From NCBI GenBank assembly GCA_050747525.1, contig JBOGOC010000061.1:88348-152347 (forward strand): 64,000 nt of DNA. The letters run 5' to 3'. The notes beneath the pieces are model-generated. The model was not told the origin of the DNA. It was given only the letters and a program-made list of their open reading frames with translations, and ran no database searches. Source of the stretch: JBOGOC01 sp050747525 (GTDB lineage: Bacteria; Acidobacteriota; Polarisedimenticolia; JACPZX01; DASXTC01). The position numbers were made by a program, and so were the translations under genes. Position 1 is the stretch's first letter. Every line of letters starts with the position of its first letter. This document shows, piece after piece, positions 1-7,925 of the stretch.

Positions 1-1135
1 GGCGGATGCCCCAGCGCCCCCCCGGGCTGAGGAAGATGTCGTTGAAGTGAGGCTCGTAGAACCGGCTCACGATGCGCGTGTAGGTCGCCACGTGGCTGCG
101 CACCTTGCGCTCGTACGGCCGGAAGCGCCGTGGCGAGAGGTCCGCGGCGTCCGGACGGGAGCCGAGAGCCTCGTGCAGGGCATCGGCCGCCATCTCCGCC
201 GACGACATGGCGAGCCACACACCCGACGAGAAGATCGGATCGATGAACGCGGCGGCGTCCCCAAGGAGCAGGTAGCCGTCCCCCGCCACGTCGCGGCACC
301 CGTAGCTGTAGTCGCTCGCCGACCACACCTGTGAGATGCGCCGCGCCGACGCCGTCAGCCGCCGCGCGGCCGGGCAGCGCCGCAGCGCCTCTTCCAGAAG
401 CTGCTCCGGAGGGAGCCCGGTCTTCCTGAGCGAGGTCCCTTCGGCCACCAGGCCGACGCTGGTGACGCCGCCGGGCAGCGGGATCATCCAGAACCAGCCG
501 TCCTTCAGCACGACCAGGATGATGTCGCCGCCCCGTATCCCCTCGGCCCGCGGGATTCCTTCGAAGTGGGCGAACACGGCGGCCTTGCGCAGGTGCGGGG
601 TCATGTCCCGCAGCCCGCGCCGCGATGCCAGGAAGGCGTCGCGCCCGCTGGCGTCAAGCAGGAAGCGCGCCGCGATGCGGCGCGGAGCGGCGTCGCCGGG
701 CCCCTGCACCGTCAGCTCGCATCCCGTGCGTGAGGACGGCGTGGCCTCCAGCACCGTCGTCCCCTGATGCACCTCGGCTCCCAGCTCGGCGGCGCGCTGC
801 AGCAGCAGCTCGTCGAAGGCCGATCGCAGCACCTGGAACGCCATCGGGTAGCCGGGCACGATCCCGTCTGCGAACGAGATGTAGCGGGTCACCGACCCGT
901 CGCTGGACATGAGAAGCGCGCCGTGCTTGTGCACGAACTGGCCGCGCAGCCGCGACTCGATCCCCAGGCGGCGGAACAGGTCCATGTTGAACGGCAGGAG
1001 CGACTCGCCGATGTGGAAGCGGGGAAAGGTCTCCTTCTCCAGGACCACCACCCGCCGGCCGTGCGCGGCCAGCAGCGCGGCTGCGGTGGCTCCGGCGGGT
1101 CCGCCGCCGATGATGGCGACGTCTGCGTCAGGCAT
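1..1135 (-). CDS. Halogenase-like FAD-dependent oxidoreductase, 3' end beyond the window
   Basis: Read by translating the minus strand from the ATG at 1133-1135; about 378 codons lie in the window and the gene runs off position 1. Residues 7-15 contain the dinucleotide-binding GGGPAG, followed by FPRFHIGESLLP, typical of flavin-dependent halogenases and related monooxygenases. K70 in HKHGA sits where halogenases carry the catalytic lysine. GWFWMIP (about 470-505) matches the halogenase W-x-W-x-I-P motif, and GDAAAFIDPIFSSG is the second FAD motif. Its start overlaps the end of the DUF2062 gene by 8 nt, so it is third in a coupled minus-strand operon. Halogenation, hydroxylation or desaturation cannot be told apart from sequence alone. 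Confidence 0.85.
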   Translation of the reverse strand, partial: MPDADVAIIGGGPAGATAAALLAAHGRRVVVLEKETFPRFHIGESLLPFNMDLFRRLGIESRLRGQFVHKHGALLMSSDGSVTRYISFADGIVPGYPMAFQVLRSAFDELLLQRAAELGAEVHQGTTVLEATPSSRTGCELTVQGPGDAAPRRIAARFLLDASGRDAFLASRRGLRDMTPHLRKAAVFAHFEGIPRAEGIRGGDIILVVLKDGWFWMIPLPGGVTSVGLVAEGTSLRKTGLPPEQLLEEALRRCPAARRLTASARRISQVWSASDYSYGCRDVAGDGYLLLGDAAAFIDPIFSSGVWLAMSSAEMAADALHEALGSRPDAADLSPRRFRPYERKVRSHVATYTRIVSRFYEPHFNDIFLSPGGRWGIR

Positions 1136-1565
1136 GGCGAAACCTCCGTCGGGAGATCCGTGCGATGGCGAAGGTGAGCAGGCCGAGCGCCGTCCCCATC
1201 ACGACTCCCAGGACCGCCCCGCCACGCAGCCAGGAGACGTAGAAGACCAGGCCCGACGGATCCCAGGCGCCGTGCGCGGAGTTGCCCGCCCCCATGGCGT
1301 TGCCGATCCAGAGGCTGGCGGCGATGAGCCCCGGGGCGAAGAAGGGATTGGAGATCTGCGAGGCCAGCGCTGCTGCGGCGATGTTGAGCCGCAGGGCCCA
1401 GGCGATGCCCCCGGCGATCAGCGCGTGCAGCATGTAGAAAGGAGTGAGCCCGACGAACACGCCGATCCCCACGGCCAGGCCCAGCCGGGCCGGGGACGCG
1501 TGCTGCTCCAGCAGCATGTGGCGCGCCCGCTTCAGGAGGCCGGGGCGTTTCTCAGGCGGATTCAC
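1128..1565 (-). CDS. DUF2062 membrane protein
   Basis: About 145 residues. The segment LGLAVGIGVFVGLTPFYMLH and the following glycine-rich helices match the DUF2062 family, small membrane proteins of unknown role often found near envelope glycan or lipid genes. A longer ATG start exists upstream, but I chose GTG at 1563-1565 because its GTGA overlaps the TGA stop of the acyltransferase gene, the coupling style used throughout this window. Two or three hydrophobic helices are visible. The C-terminus is basic (RRRFRHA). Its end overlaps the start of the next flavoprotein gene by 8 nt. Confidence 0.8.
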   Translation of the reverse strand: MNPPEKRPGLLKRARHMLLEQHASPARLGLAVGIGVFVGLTPFYMLHALIAGGIAWALRLNIAAAALASQISNPFFAPGLIAASLWIGNAMGAGNSAHGAWDPSGLVFYVSWLRGGAVLGVVMGTALGLLTFAIARISRRRFRHA

Positions 1566-2530
1566 TCGGATTCCTCCGTCGGCTCCGCGTCGTCGCGTGG
1601 CCAGACATCGTAGAAGTTGAACCACTGGTCGGAATGGCTCGCGATGACGGACTCCATGATACCCGCAAGGCGCGGCATCGCCTCGCGCAACGCGGCGTCG
1701 AGGCCTTCGCCGCGCTGGCGCGGCAGCTCGAGCGGGGGCAGCGCAATCAGGCGGAACCTATCCCCCGGGGCCAGCAGGGTGAACACGGGCACGATGGGGG
1801 CTCCCGTCGCGAGCGCCAGCCTGACCGGCCCGGTGGGGAGCGGCGCGGGGAGGCCGAACAACGGGGTGGGATGGACGTCGGCGCCGGCGGCGCGATCTCC
1901 CTGCACGGCCACGATCTCCCCGCGCACGAGCGCGGCCATCAGCTCGACTCCCAGCAGCGGCGAGGCTCCCACGTGATGCACGCGCAGCCCGGGATGGCCT
2001 CGCGCCTCCGAAGCCAGGCGGGACACCTCGAGCGGCTCGTCGGGGCGCATCACCACGTGCACCGGCACGCCGAGGTGCCCCAGCAGCGACAGCCCCATGT
2101 CCCATTGCCCGATGTGCATCGTGAGCAGGATGGCGCCATGCCCCTTCTCCAGCGCCCTGTGAACGACGGCCCGCGCGTCCTTCTCACCATCGAGCTGGTC
2201 CCACAGCCAGGCCGGTCCGAACCGGCGCAGCGACGCGTAGGCCACCATGAACCGGCTGAAGCTCACGAACACCCGATAGGCTCGCCACCAGAGGGCCGGT
2301 CCGGTCACACCGGTCACGCGCTCGAGGTTGCGCAGGACCGCTCCCCTCTCCCGCGCCATCACCAGGAAGCACAACGCCGAGACGGCGTATCCGAGAGCTC
2401 TCACGGCGAAGCGGGGGAGAGACGGCGTGATGCCGAAGATCAGGCGCCAGCTCAGCGGGGTGTTCAGGCGATGGGTATGCCAACGTGCCGTCGTGGACGA
2501 TGTGCGCGCCGCCGCGGATGGAGAGGACAC
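1562..2530 (-). CDS. LpxL/HtrB-like lysophospholipid acyltransferase
   Basis: 322 residues, usual length for the LpxL family. The H-x4-D signature is HIGQWD (about residues 139-144), and the GDRAAGAD segment and PIVPVF are also family-like. These enzymes transfer acyl chains to lipid A or, in aryl-polyene-type clusters, to other membrane lipids or polyene carriers, at the inner membrane. GTG at 2528-2530 is the only reasonable in-frame start before residue 58; no Shine-Dalgarno is evident. First gene of a coupled operon with DUF2062 and a halogenase-like flavoprotein, a context that suggests specialised lipid or pigment synthesis rather than core lipid A assembly. That part is inference. Confidence 0.85.
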   Translation of the reverse strand: MSSPSAAARTSSTTARWHTHRLNTPLSWRLIFGITPSLPRFAVRALGYAVSALCFLVMARERGAVLRNLERVTGVTGPALWWRAYRVFVSFSRFMVAYASLRRFGPAWLWDQLDGEKDARAVVHRALEKGHGAILLTMHIGQWDMGLSLLGHLGVPVHVVMRPDEPLEVSRLASEARGHPGLRVHHVGASPLLGVELMAALVRGEIVAVQGDRAAGADVHPTPLFGLPAPLPTGPVRLALATGAPIVPVFTLLAPGDRFRLIALPPLELPRQRGEGLDAALREAMPRLAGIMESVIASHSDQWFNFYDVWPRDDAEPTEESE

Positions 2531-2570
2531 CCGGGCAATGTAGAGGATGAGCGGGGGGAAGGTCCAGCCG

Positions 2571-2598
2571 TTGCCGTGGTTGGCCGCTATGGTACGAT
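2571..2598 (+). promoter_or_regulatory. Candidate sigma70 promoter of the 2608 operon
   Basis: TTGCCG (2571-2576), 16-bp spacer, TACGAT (2593-2598). The predicted transcription start lies only a few bases before the ATG at 2608, so the message would be nearly leaderless. Confidence 0.35.
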
Positions 2599-2607
2599 TC
2601 GCAGCCT

Positions 2608-4164
2608 ATGAGGCGTTACGACGTCGTGGTGCTGGGAGGAGCGTTCGCGGGCTCCGCCACGGCCCTGCTGCTGAAGCGCTCGGATCCCCGGCTGCGGGTC
2701 CTGATCGTGGAGAAGCGCGAGGCGTTCGACCGCAAGGTGGGCGAATCGGCCATCGAGCTGTCGACCTGGTTCCTCACCCGTGTGCTCCGGCTCGACCGGC
2801 ACATGTTCCTGGAGCAGCTCCCCAAGTACGGCCAGCGCTACTGGTTCTTCAAGGAAGGCGTGACCGGCCTGTCGGGCGCGTCGGAGCTGGGGAACAAATA
2901 CCAGACGCGGGTCCCCAGCTTCCACGTCGACCGCGCGCGGCTGGACGAGCACGTGCATGGTCTGGCGCGGGCCGAAGGGGTCGAGGTGATGCGCCCGGCC
3001 AAGGTCATGGACATGCAGAGTCAGCAGGACGGCCTCTCGACCCTGCTCCTCGAGACACCGGACGGCCCGCAAAGCGTGGAAGCGAGCTGGGTGGTGGACG
3101 GCACGGGACGGACCGCATGGCTGGCGCGGCGGATGGGGCTGCTGGAGGCGGTGCCGGAGCATCCCACCCATGCCGTCTGGGCGCGCTACACGGGCACGGC
3201 GGATCTCGATGGCGAGTGGCTCCCCGGACGGGAGGGCCAGGGCGCCCCCATCGTCTCCCGGGGCCTTTCCACCAATCACTTCACCGGGTTGGGCTGGTGG
3301 GTCTGGATCATCCCGCTCCCCGGAGGAGACGTGAGCGTGGGGGTCGTGTGGGACGAACGGCTGTTCGACCTGCCCCCCGGGGCCAACCTCGCGGATCGGT
3401 TCGAGTCGTTCATGAGGAGCTATCCGGCCGGGATGGAGCTGATGCGCAACACCCGGCGTCGTGAAGGGGACTTCCGCTCCCTGCGCCACCTGCCGTACCG
3501 GGTCCGGCGCATCATGGGAAACGGCTGGGCCATGGTGGGAGATGCGGCCGGCTTCATCGATCCGTTCTACAGTCCCGGGCTCGACTGGGCAGCGTGCACC
3601 ATCAGCCGGACCGTTTCCCTGATCGTCGACGACCTGGCCGCGGGAGGAAAGCCCGAGACACGGCGCGCCGCCGTGGAGCGGCACAGCTCGATGTTCACGC
3701 TCAGCTTCGAGCGGTGGCTGCGCGCGCTCTACGTGGACAAGTACTACTACATGGGAGACGCCGAGCTCATGGAGGTGGCGCTGCGCCTCGAAGTGGCGCT
3801 GTACTACTTCGGCATCGTCACTCCGGCGTACCGCGAGCCTCACCAGCGTCTCATTCCTCCCTTCTCCCTCCCCATCTCCTGGCCGTTCTACGCTCTGATA
3901 CGCGGGGTCAACGACCGTCTTGCGGCGCTGGCGAAGGTGCGGCTGGCCGCCGGCACCTATGGCCGTGGCAACGCGGGCCGTCGCGTCATGCTGGGGGGCT
4001 TCAAGCTGGGGCCGAGCAGCCTGCGGTTCGTCCCCGGGGCCCTGGCGCGTCTCGCGCGCCTGGAGATCGGCTCCCTTCCCGATCGCCTGGCCGCACGCAG
4101 GCGACGGCGTGAGGAACTCGCGGGCCGCCCGGCGGCCGCCATGGTGGGCGAGAAGCCCCGGTGA
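2608..4164 (+). CDS. Halogenase-like FAD-dependent oxidoreductase
   Basis: 518 residues. N-terminal VVVLGGAFAG is a variant dinucleotide-binding loop (GGAFAG instead of GxGxxG). FDRKVGES follows, then K73 in PKYG at the place of the halogenase lysine, WWVWIIP (about 229-235) as the W-x-W-x-I-P motif, and GDAAGFIDPFYSPG as the FAD motif. A basic C-terminal tail (ARRRRREEL) extends past the usual fold. It is the second such protein within 3 kb, divergent from the first, and heads a four-gene plus-strand operon; its TGA overlaps the GTG start of the DoxX gene. Substrate unknown. A hydroxylase or geranylgeranyl-reductase-like role is an alternative to halogenation. Confidence 0.85.
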   Translation: MRRYDVVVLGGAFAGSATALLLKRSDPRLRVLIVEKREAFDRKVGESAIELSTWFLTRVLRLDRHMFLEQLPKYGQRYWFFKEGVTGLSGASELGNKYQTRVPSFHVDRARLDEHVHGLARAEGVEVMRPAKVMDMQSQQDGLSTLLLETPDGPQSVEASWVVDGTGRTAWLARRMGLLEAVPEHPTHAVWARYTGTADLDGEWLPGREGQGAPIVSRGLSTNHFTGLGWWVWIIPLPGGDVSVGVVWDERLFDLPPGANLADRFESFMRSYPAGMELMRNTRRREGDFRSLRHLPYRVRRIMGNGWAMVGDAAGFIDPFYSPGLDWAACTISRTVSLIVDDLAAGGKPETRRAAVERHSSMFTLSFERWLRALYVDKYYYMGDAELMEVALRLEVALYYFGIVTPAYREPHQRLIPPFSLPISWPFYALIRGVNDRLAALAKVRLAAGTYGRGNAGRRVMLGGFKLGPSSLRFVPGALARLARLEIGSLPDRLAARRRRREELAGRPAAAMVGEKPR

Positions 4165-4565
4165 TCCTCACGTCGCTGACCCGCTACCGTGAACTGGGAC
4201 TCCTGATACTTCGCGTCGGGCTGGGCGCCATGTTCGTGGTGCACGGAGCCCCCAAGCTCATGGGCGGCGTCGAAAGGTGGAATGGGATAGGTGGAGCCAT
4301 GAGCAACCTGGGCATCACCCAGATGCCCGCGCTGTGGGGCTTCCTCGCCGCGCTTGCCGAGACGGGCGGGGGTGTCTGCCTCATCCTGGGGTTCGCCTTC
4401 CGTCCCGCCTGCCTGCTGATGGCCTTCACCATGGGAGTCGCGACCATGCACCATCTCAAGCGAGGGGACAGCATCCAGACCGCCTCTCACGCCATCGAAG
4501 CGGGGATCGTCTTCGTCTCGCTGCTGCTCATCGGGCCGGGCAAGTACAGCGTGGACGGCAAATGA
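4161..4565 (+). CDS. DoxX family membrane protein
   Basis: 134 residues. The N-terminal helix LRVGLGAMFVVHGAPKLMGG and the later GGGVCLILGFAFRPACLLM and MGVATMHHLKRGDS match the DoxX/DoxD-like family, inner-membrane proteins with about four helices linked to redox functions. The GTG start at 4161 overlaps the TGA of the flavoprotein gene, and its own TGA overlaps the next ATG, so the three genes are translationally coupled. A redox-partner role for the flavoprotein is an inference from position. Confidence 0.85.
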   Translation: MILTSLTRYRELGLLILRVGLGAMFVVHGAPKLMGGVERWNGIGGAMSNLGITQMPALWGFLAALAETGGGVCLILGFAFRPACLLMAFTMGVATMHHLKRGDSIQTASHAIEAGIVFVSLLLIGPGKYSVDGK

Positions 4566-4945
4566 GCCGCGCCCGGGCCATCTTCCTGTTCCTCGCCGGC
4601 GCCATGATGGTGACCGCCTCCTTCGCGCACGCACTTGCCGGGTGGCCTGCCCTGAAGCCCGAGTTGGAGAAGCTCTCCGCGTCCAAGGACGTGATGGACA
4701 CCGCGTCCATCGGCTGGCACTGGGGGAGCGCCACCATGGCGACCCTGGGCGTGATCGTCCTGGCTGGCGCCTGGCGCTGGTGGAGCGGTGACCGATCCGG
4801 CGCGTTCGCCGTCAGGCTGGTGGCCGCCTGCTGGATCCTGTTCGGGATCGCCACGATGCTGACCTACGGCGTCAGCGGACACTTCACCGGGTTCATCGTG
4901 ATCGGCGCTCTGGCCCTTGCCCCCACCCTGGGGGACGGATCCTGA
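4562..4945 (+). CDS. Small membrane protein of unknown function
   Basis: 127 residues from the ATG at 4562, chosen because ATGA overlaps the DoxX stop; a longer in-frame reading upstream only shadows the DoxX gene. About four hydrophobic helices: residues 5-25, then around GSATMATLGVIVLAG, VRLVAACWILFGIATM and FTGFIVIGALALA. No family recognised. It sits third in the flavoprotein-DoxX operon. Confidence 0.75.
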   Translation: MSRARAIFLFLAGAMMVTASFAHALAGWPALKPELEKLSASKDVMDTASIGWHWGSATMATLGVIVLAGAWRWWSGDRSGAFAVRLVAACWILFGIATMLTYGVSGHFTGFIVIGALALAPTLGDGS

Positions 4946-4958
4946 AGGAGGCGGACAC

Positions 4959-5399
4959 ATGGGCAGGTTGATCGGCGGGGTAGTGGTCGGCTATCTGACG
5001 ATGTTCGTGCTGGTGTTCGGAAGCTTCACCGCGGCCTACCTGGCCATGGGCGCGAACAGCGCGTTCCAGGCGGGCAGCTACGAACCCAGCACACTGTGGC
5101 TCGTGGTCAGCTGGGTGCTGGGTTTCCTGGCGGCGGTGGCGGGCGGCTGCGTCTGCATGGCGATCGCGCGCACGCCGAAGGGGCCGCTGACGCTGTGCAT
5201 CGTGGTGGTGGTGCTGGGCGTTCTGTTCGCCATACCGACCCTGATGGGCGGCCCGGACGAGCGTCCCACGGTGAGAACCGGCGACGTCGCCAACATGGAC
5301 GCCATGATGAACGCGCGCCAGCCCGCATGGCTGATGGTGCTCAACCCGATCCTGGGGGCCGTGGGAGTGATGGTCGGTGGGCGGCTGAAGGGCGCTTGA
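4959..5399 (+). CDS. Small membrane protein of unknown function
   Basis: 146 residues. ATG at 4959 is preceded by a strong AAGGAGG (4945-4951) with 7-nt spacing, which decides the start. Four hydrophobic stretches are visible: residues 5-30, the VSWVLGFLAAVAGG segment, LCIVVVVLGVLFAIP, and LMVLNPILGAVGVMVGG near the end. An extramembrane loop GPDERPTVRTGDVANMDAMM precedes the last helix. No family recognised. Last gene of the 2608-5399 operon; its stop is 4 nt from the convergent S41 protease gene. Confidence 0.75.
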   Translation: MGRLIGGVVVGYLTMFVLVFGSFTAAYLAMGANSAFQAGSYEPSTLWLVVSWVLGFLAAVAGGCVCMAIARTPKGPLTLCIVVVVLGVLFAIPTLMGGPDERPTVRTGDVANMDAMMNARQPAWLMVLNPILGAVGVMVGGRLKGA

Positions 5400-5403
5400 G
5401 GCG

Positions 5404-7656
5404 TTACCGGGGCTTCGCCATGGCCCGGATCCGCGCCTCCGGGACACCTTCGCCCAGGATCTTCCTCAAGGCCACCTCCAGGACCTCGTCGCGCCCCTCG
5501 CGGATCCCCTGGATCGTCGGCCTGGCCACGATGTCGGGAACGATGCCGACGCGCTGCGTCGGGCTTCCGTCGGGGTAGAAGACGCCGATCCCGCTGATCG
5601 ATGTCCGGGAGCCGCCGGGCAGAGGGATCGTCGACACGTTGCCATCCGCTCCCGCTGTCGGGCTGCCGACGATCACGGCTCCCGGCGCGGCCCGGAAGGC
5701 CATGGCCGTGTACTCGGCGTGGCTCAACGACACCTCATCCACCAGGATGACGATGGATCCCTCATAGCGTGGAGCTGCAGGCGCGATGTTGAGCGTTATC
5801 CCCGGAGAGAACGCTCCCGGGTTGGAGAGACTTCCGAAGGAGAAGCGGACGAACGGCGCCGGCTCGGCCACGAGGTGCTGGCCAAGCTCGAAGACCATGT
5901 TGGCGGACGGATAGTTCCTGAGGTCCAGCACGAGGCCACGGGTCCCCGCCGCGCGGCGGATGTAACTCTCCGCCTCTCCCTCCTTCACGGTCGAGAGCTT
6001 GAGGTACGCCACCTCCGGCGACAGCAGACGCATGGTCTCGCCCGGGAGATCGTGGGTCCACCGCCCGGCCTGATTCGCTGCGTCGATCCGGCGTCTGGGC
6101 AGTGTGACCTTGAAGGTCCCGGCCGGCCGGCTGCCCAGCACCTCCACGTCGCGGCACTCTCCACGAGTCAGGTTCCTGGCCATGCCGAGGAGCCGCGCCC
6201 CCTCGTTGGATGCGGAGTACCAGGGAGCCCACGTCTTCACGAGAGACTCGACCCGGATCCCGTCGAGGGCCGCGATCTCGTCCCCCATCTTCAGCCCGCC
6301 GGCCGGCTCCGCGGCATCCGTGACCAGGGCACGCCCCTCGATGAACCTTATCCAGACGGGAAGCGCGCACTCTCCGCGTGGCGGAAGGACATCTGGATGC
6401 GACGCCAGGCGGGCGTGCCCGTCGTTGATGCGCGTGATCAGCGCCAGCATCTCGAGCAGGAAGGCTTCCTGGTCCCCGGCGGCGGCGATCCGCGGCAGGA
6501 ACTCGATCAGCACCGCATCCCAGCTCTCGCCGATCACGTCCCGGTAGGGGAACCAGTACTGGATGATGTTCCAGTAGCGGAACAGGGCCAGCAGGCGGTA
6601 GCCCGCATCCAACGTGGTCATGTGCGTGTAGGCCAGCTCATGGCCGAACAGGGGATTTCCGACGGATAGCTGCTTGGTGACATAGAACTGCGCTTCGGAG
6701 GCGTGGCGGTTGTCGAGCACCTTCTGCAACAGTCCGGCCAGCTCCTCGCCCAGCGTCTCACGGTCTCGCAGCCAGGCGAGATCCGGGCTGATCCAGGGCC
6801 CGTCGGGAGGAGTGGCACATGGGGAGCAGGGCGCGGGCGCTCCGAGCCCCGCCACCCATCCGGCCAGGGCCCCGGCGGCCGAAGCTCGATCCTTTGCCTC
6901 CAGCACGCGGGGCAGGATGCGGAACAGCTCGAAATCCCAGTGCAGCTCGCCGGCGGCGACTCGAGGATGGTGGTACTTGAGGAATCCCCATACCTTGCAC
7001 AGCGTGGCGAGGTTGGAGACCTGTGCAGGCGACAGCCGGCTCACCGTCACGCGCGAGCCGGCTTCAAACTCCTTGTCGGTGTCAAAGACGGTTGGCGTCC
7101 GCTTCGCCTTGGGCGCTTCACGCAAGGGCCGGCCGTCGAGGAGTATCCGGAGGTCATCCACCCACACGCGCCCCTCGCCCGCCAGGAGCACCCCGAAGAA
7201 GAGCTTGCGCGCTTCCGTCTTGAGCGGGAGCTTGATGATGTACTCCGTCCAGTCCGTGGTGCCGCGCAGCTCCCGCGACTGCATGTTGTCGAAGGCCACC
7301 GAGCCCGATTCACCATCTTCACGCATCCAGAGCCCGGTGTAGCCCGTGACCCCTTCGGTGCGCAGGAAGCCGCGCAGCTCGAGGGTGACCCCGTCGACCT
7401 CCAGGGGAATGGACTTCGTGAACGTGCTGAAGTCTCGCTTGCTTCCGGCATCGCGCTCGATGCGCCCCGACCTTTGCCCGCCGTGGACGATGACGGTTTC
7501 GGAAAACAGCGTCCCTGCCGGTCCACCCCACCAGCCCTCGGGCAGGCCATCGACCTCGGAGCCCTCGAACGAGAGCGCGATCTCGAGATCCGCGGGGATT
7601 CCGGCGGCCTCCTGAGAGGGAAGCGCTGAGAGAAGGAGAAGCAGCAGGATCGGCAT
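5404..7656 (-). CDS. Secreted S41 family (C-terminal-processing/tricorn-like) peptidase
   Basis: 750 residues with a signal peptide (residues 1-19, a leucine run ending near SQEAAG). Residues 20-170 look like a beta-sandwich domain (EGWWGGPAGTLF, GKIPL-type strands, VWVDDLRI) of the carbohydrate-binding-like type seen before some S41 domains. The C-terminal third holds the S41 core: a PDZ-like segment (GGLKMGDEIAALDGI), the strand GLVLDLRNYPSANMV, the nucleophile region SLSHAEYTAMAF, and GSPTAGADGN. It probably acts on peptides in the periplasm or outside the cell. The ATG lies 5 nt after TATAAG on the minus strand, compatible with a leaderless transcript. Natural substrate unknown. Confidence 0.85.
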   Translation of the reverse strand: MPILLLLLLSALPSQEAAGIPADLEIALSFEGSEVDGLPEGWWGGPAGTLFSETVIVHGGQRSGRIERDAGSKRDFSTFTKSIPLEVDGVTLELRGFLRTEGVTGYTGLWMREDGESGSVAFDNMQSRELRGTTDWTEYIIKLPLKTEARKLFFGVLLAGEGRVWVDDLRILLDGRPLREAPKAKRTPTVFDTDKEFEAGSRVTVSRLSPAQVSNLATLCKVWGFLKYHHPRVAAGELHWDFELFRILPRVLEAKDRASAAGALAGWVAGLGAPAPCSPCATPPDGPWISPDLAWLRDRETLGEELAGLLQKVLDNRHASEAQFYVTKQLSVGNPLFGHELAYTHMTTLDAGYRLLALFRYWNIIQYWFPYRDVIGESWDAVLIEFLPRIAAAGDQEAFLLEMLALITRINDGHARLASHPDVLPPRGECALPVWIRFIEGRALVTDAAEPAGGLKMGDEIAALDGIRVESLVKTWAPWYSASNEGARLLGMARNLTRGECRDVEVLGSRPAGTFKVTLPRRRIDAANQAGRWTHDLPGETMRLLSPEVAYLKLSTVKEGEAESYIRRAAGTRGLVLDLRNYPSANMVFELGQHLVAEPAPFVRFSFGSLSNPGAFSPGITLNIAPAAPRYEGSIVILVDEVSLSHAEYTAMAFRAAPGAVIVGSPTAGADGNVSTIPLPGGSRTSISGIGVFYPDGSPTQRVGIVPDIVARPTIQGIREGRDEVLEVALRKILGEGVPEARIRAMAKPR

Positions 7657-7721
7657 ACCCGCTTATACCACGAACCGGGCTGGGTGGGCGCCTCAGGCTC
7701 GGTGCCCTGACGTCAGCCCCG

Positions 7722-7898
7722 TCAGACGCAGGCGCTGCGCCACGGCTTCCCGACGGCCGACCGGAGGCTCTCGTCGGGCGTGGCCATCTGATCGGGGGTG
7801 AGCGAGGTCATCAGATCGCGCACCGGCGTGGCGCCGCGGCGCGGCGGCGGGCACGATTCGATCCGAGCGGACACCATGACGAGAATCAGCAGCTGCAT
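7722..7898 (-). pseudogene. Chimeric remnant: S41 gene start joined to a CBS-domain fragment of the 12050-13171 metalloprotease
   Basis: A 58-codon reading frame runs from ATG 7896-7898 to TGA 7722-7724. Its first residues (MQLLILV) and the DNA before them resemble the start of the S41 gene. From ESCPPPRRGATPVRDLM to TPDESLRSAVGK it nearly repeats ESCPTSRRGTTPVRDLM to TPDESLLSAVGK of the M50 protease. About 90 nt of the parent (between its 12094 and 12183) are missing, so the tail is frameshifted to KPWRSACV. It lies between the histidine kinase and S41 genes. Most likely a dead duplication product; expression as a micropeptide is not excluded. Confidence 0.75.
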
Positions 7899-7913
7899 GC
7901 CTGCTTATACCAC
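7899..7913 (-). repeat. Second copy of the S41 promoter core
   Basis: The 11-mer GTGGTATAAGC occurs on the minus strand at 7903-7913 and again at 7661-7671. In both places it stands the same distance from an ATG (TATAAG, five bases, ATG). The copy therefore brought a possible leaderless promoter to the chimeric remnant. Confidence 0.65.
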
Positions 7914-7925
7914 ACAGGGAGGGGG

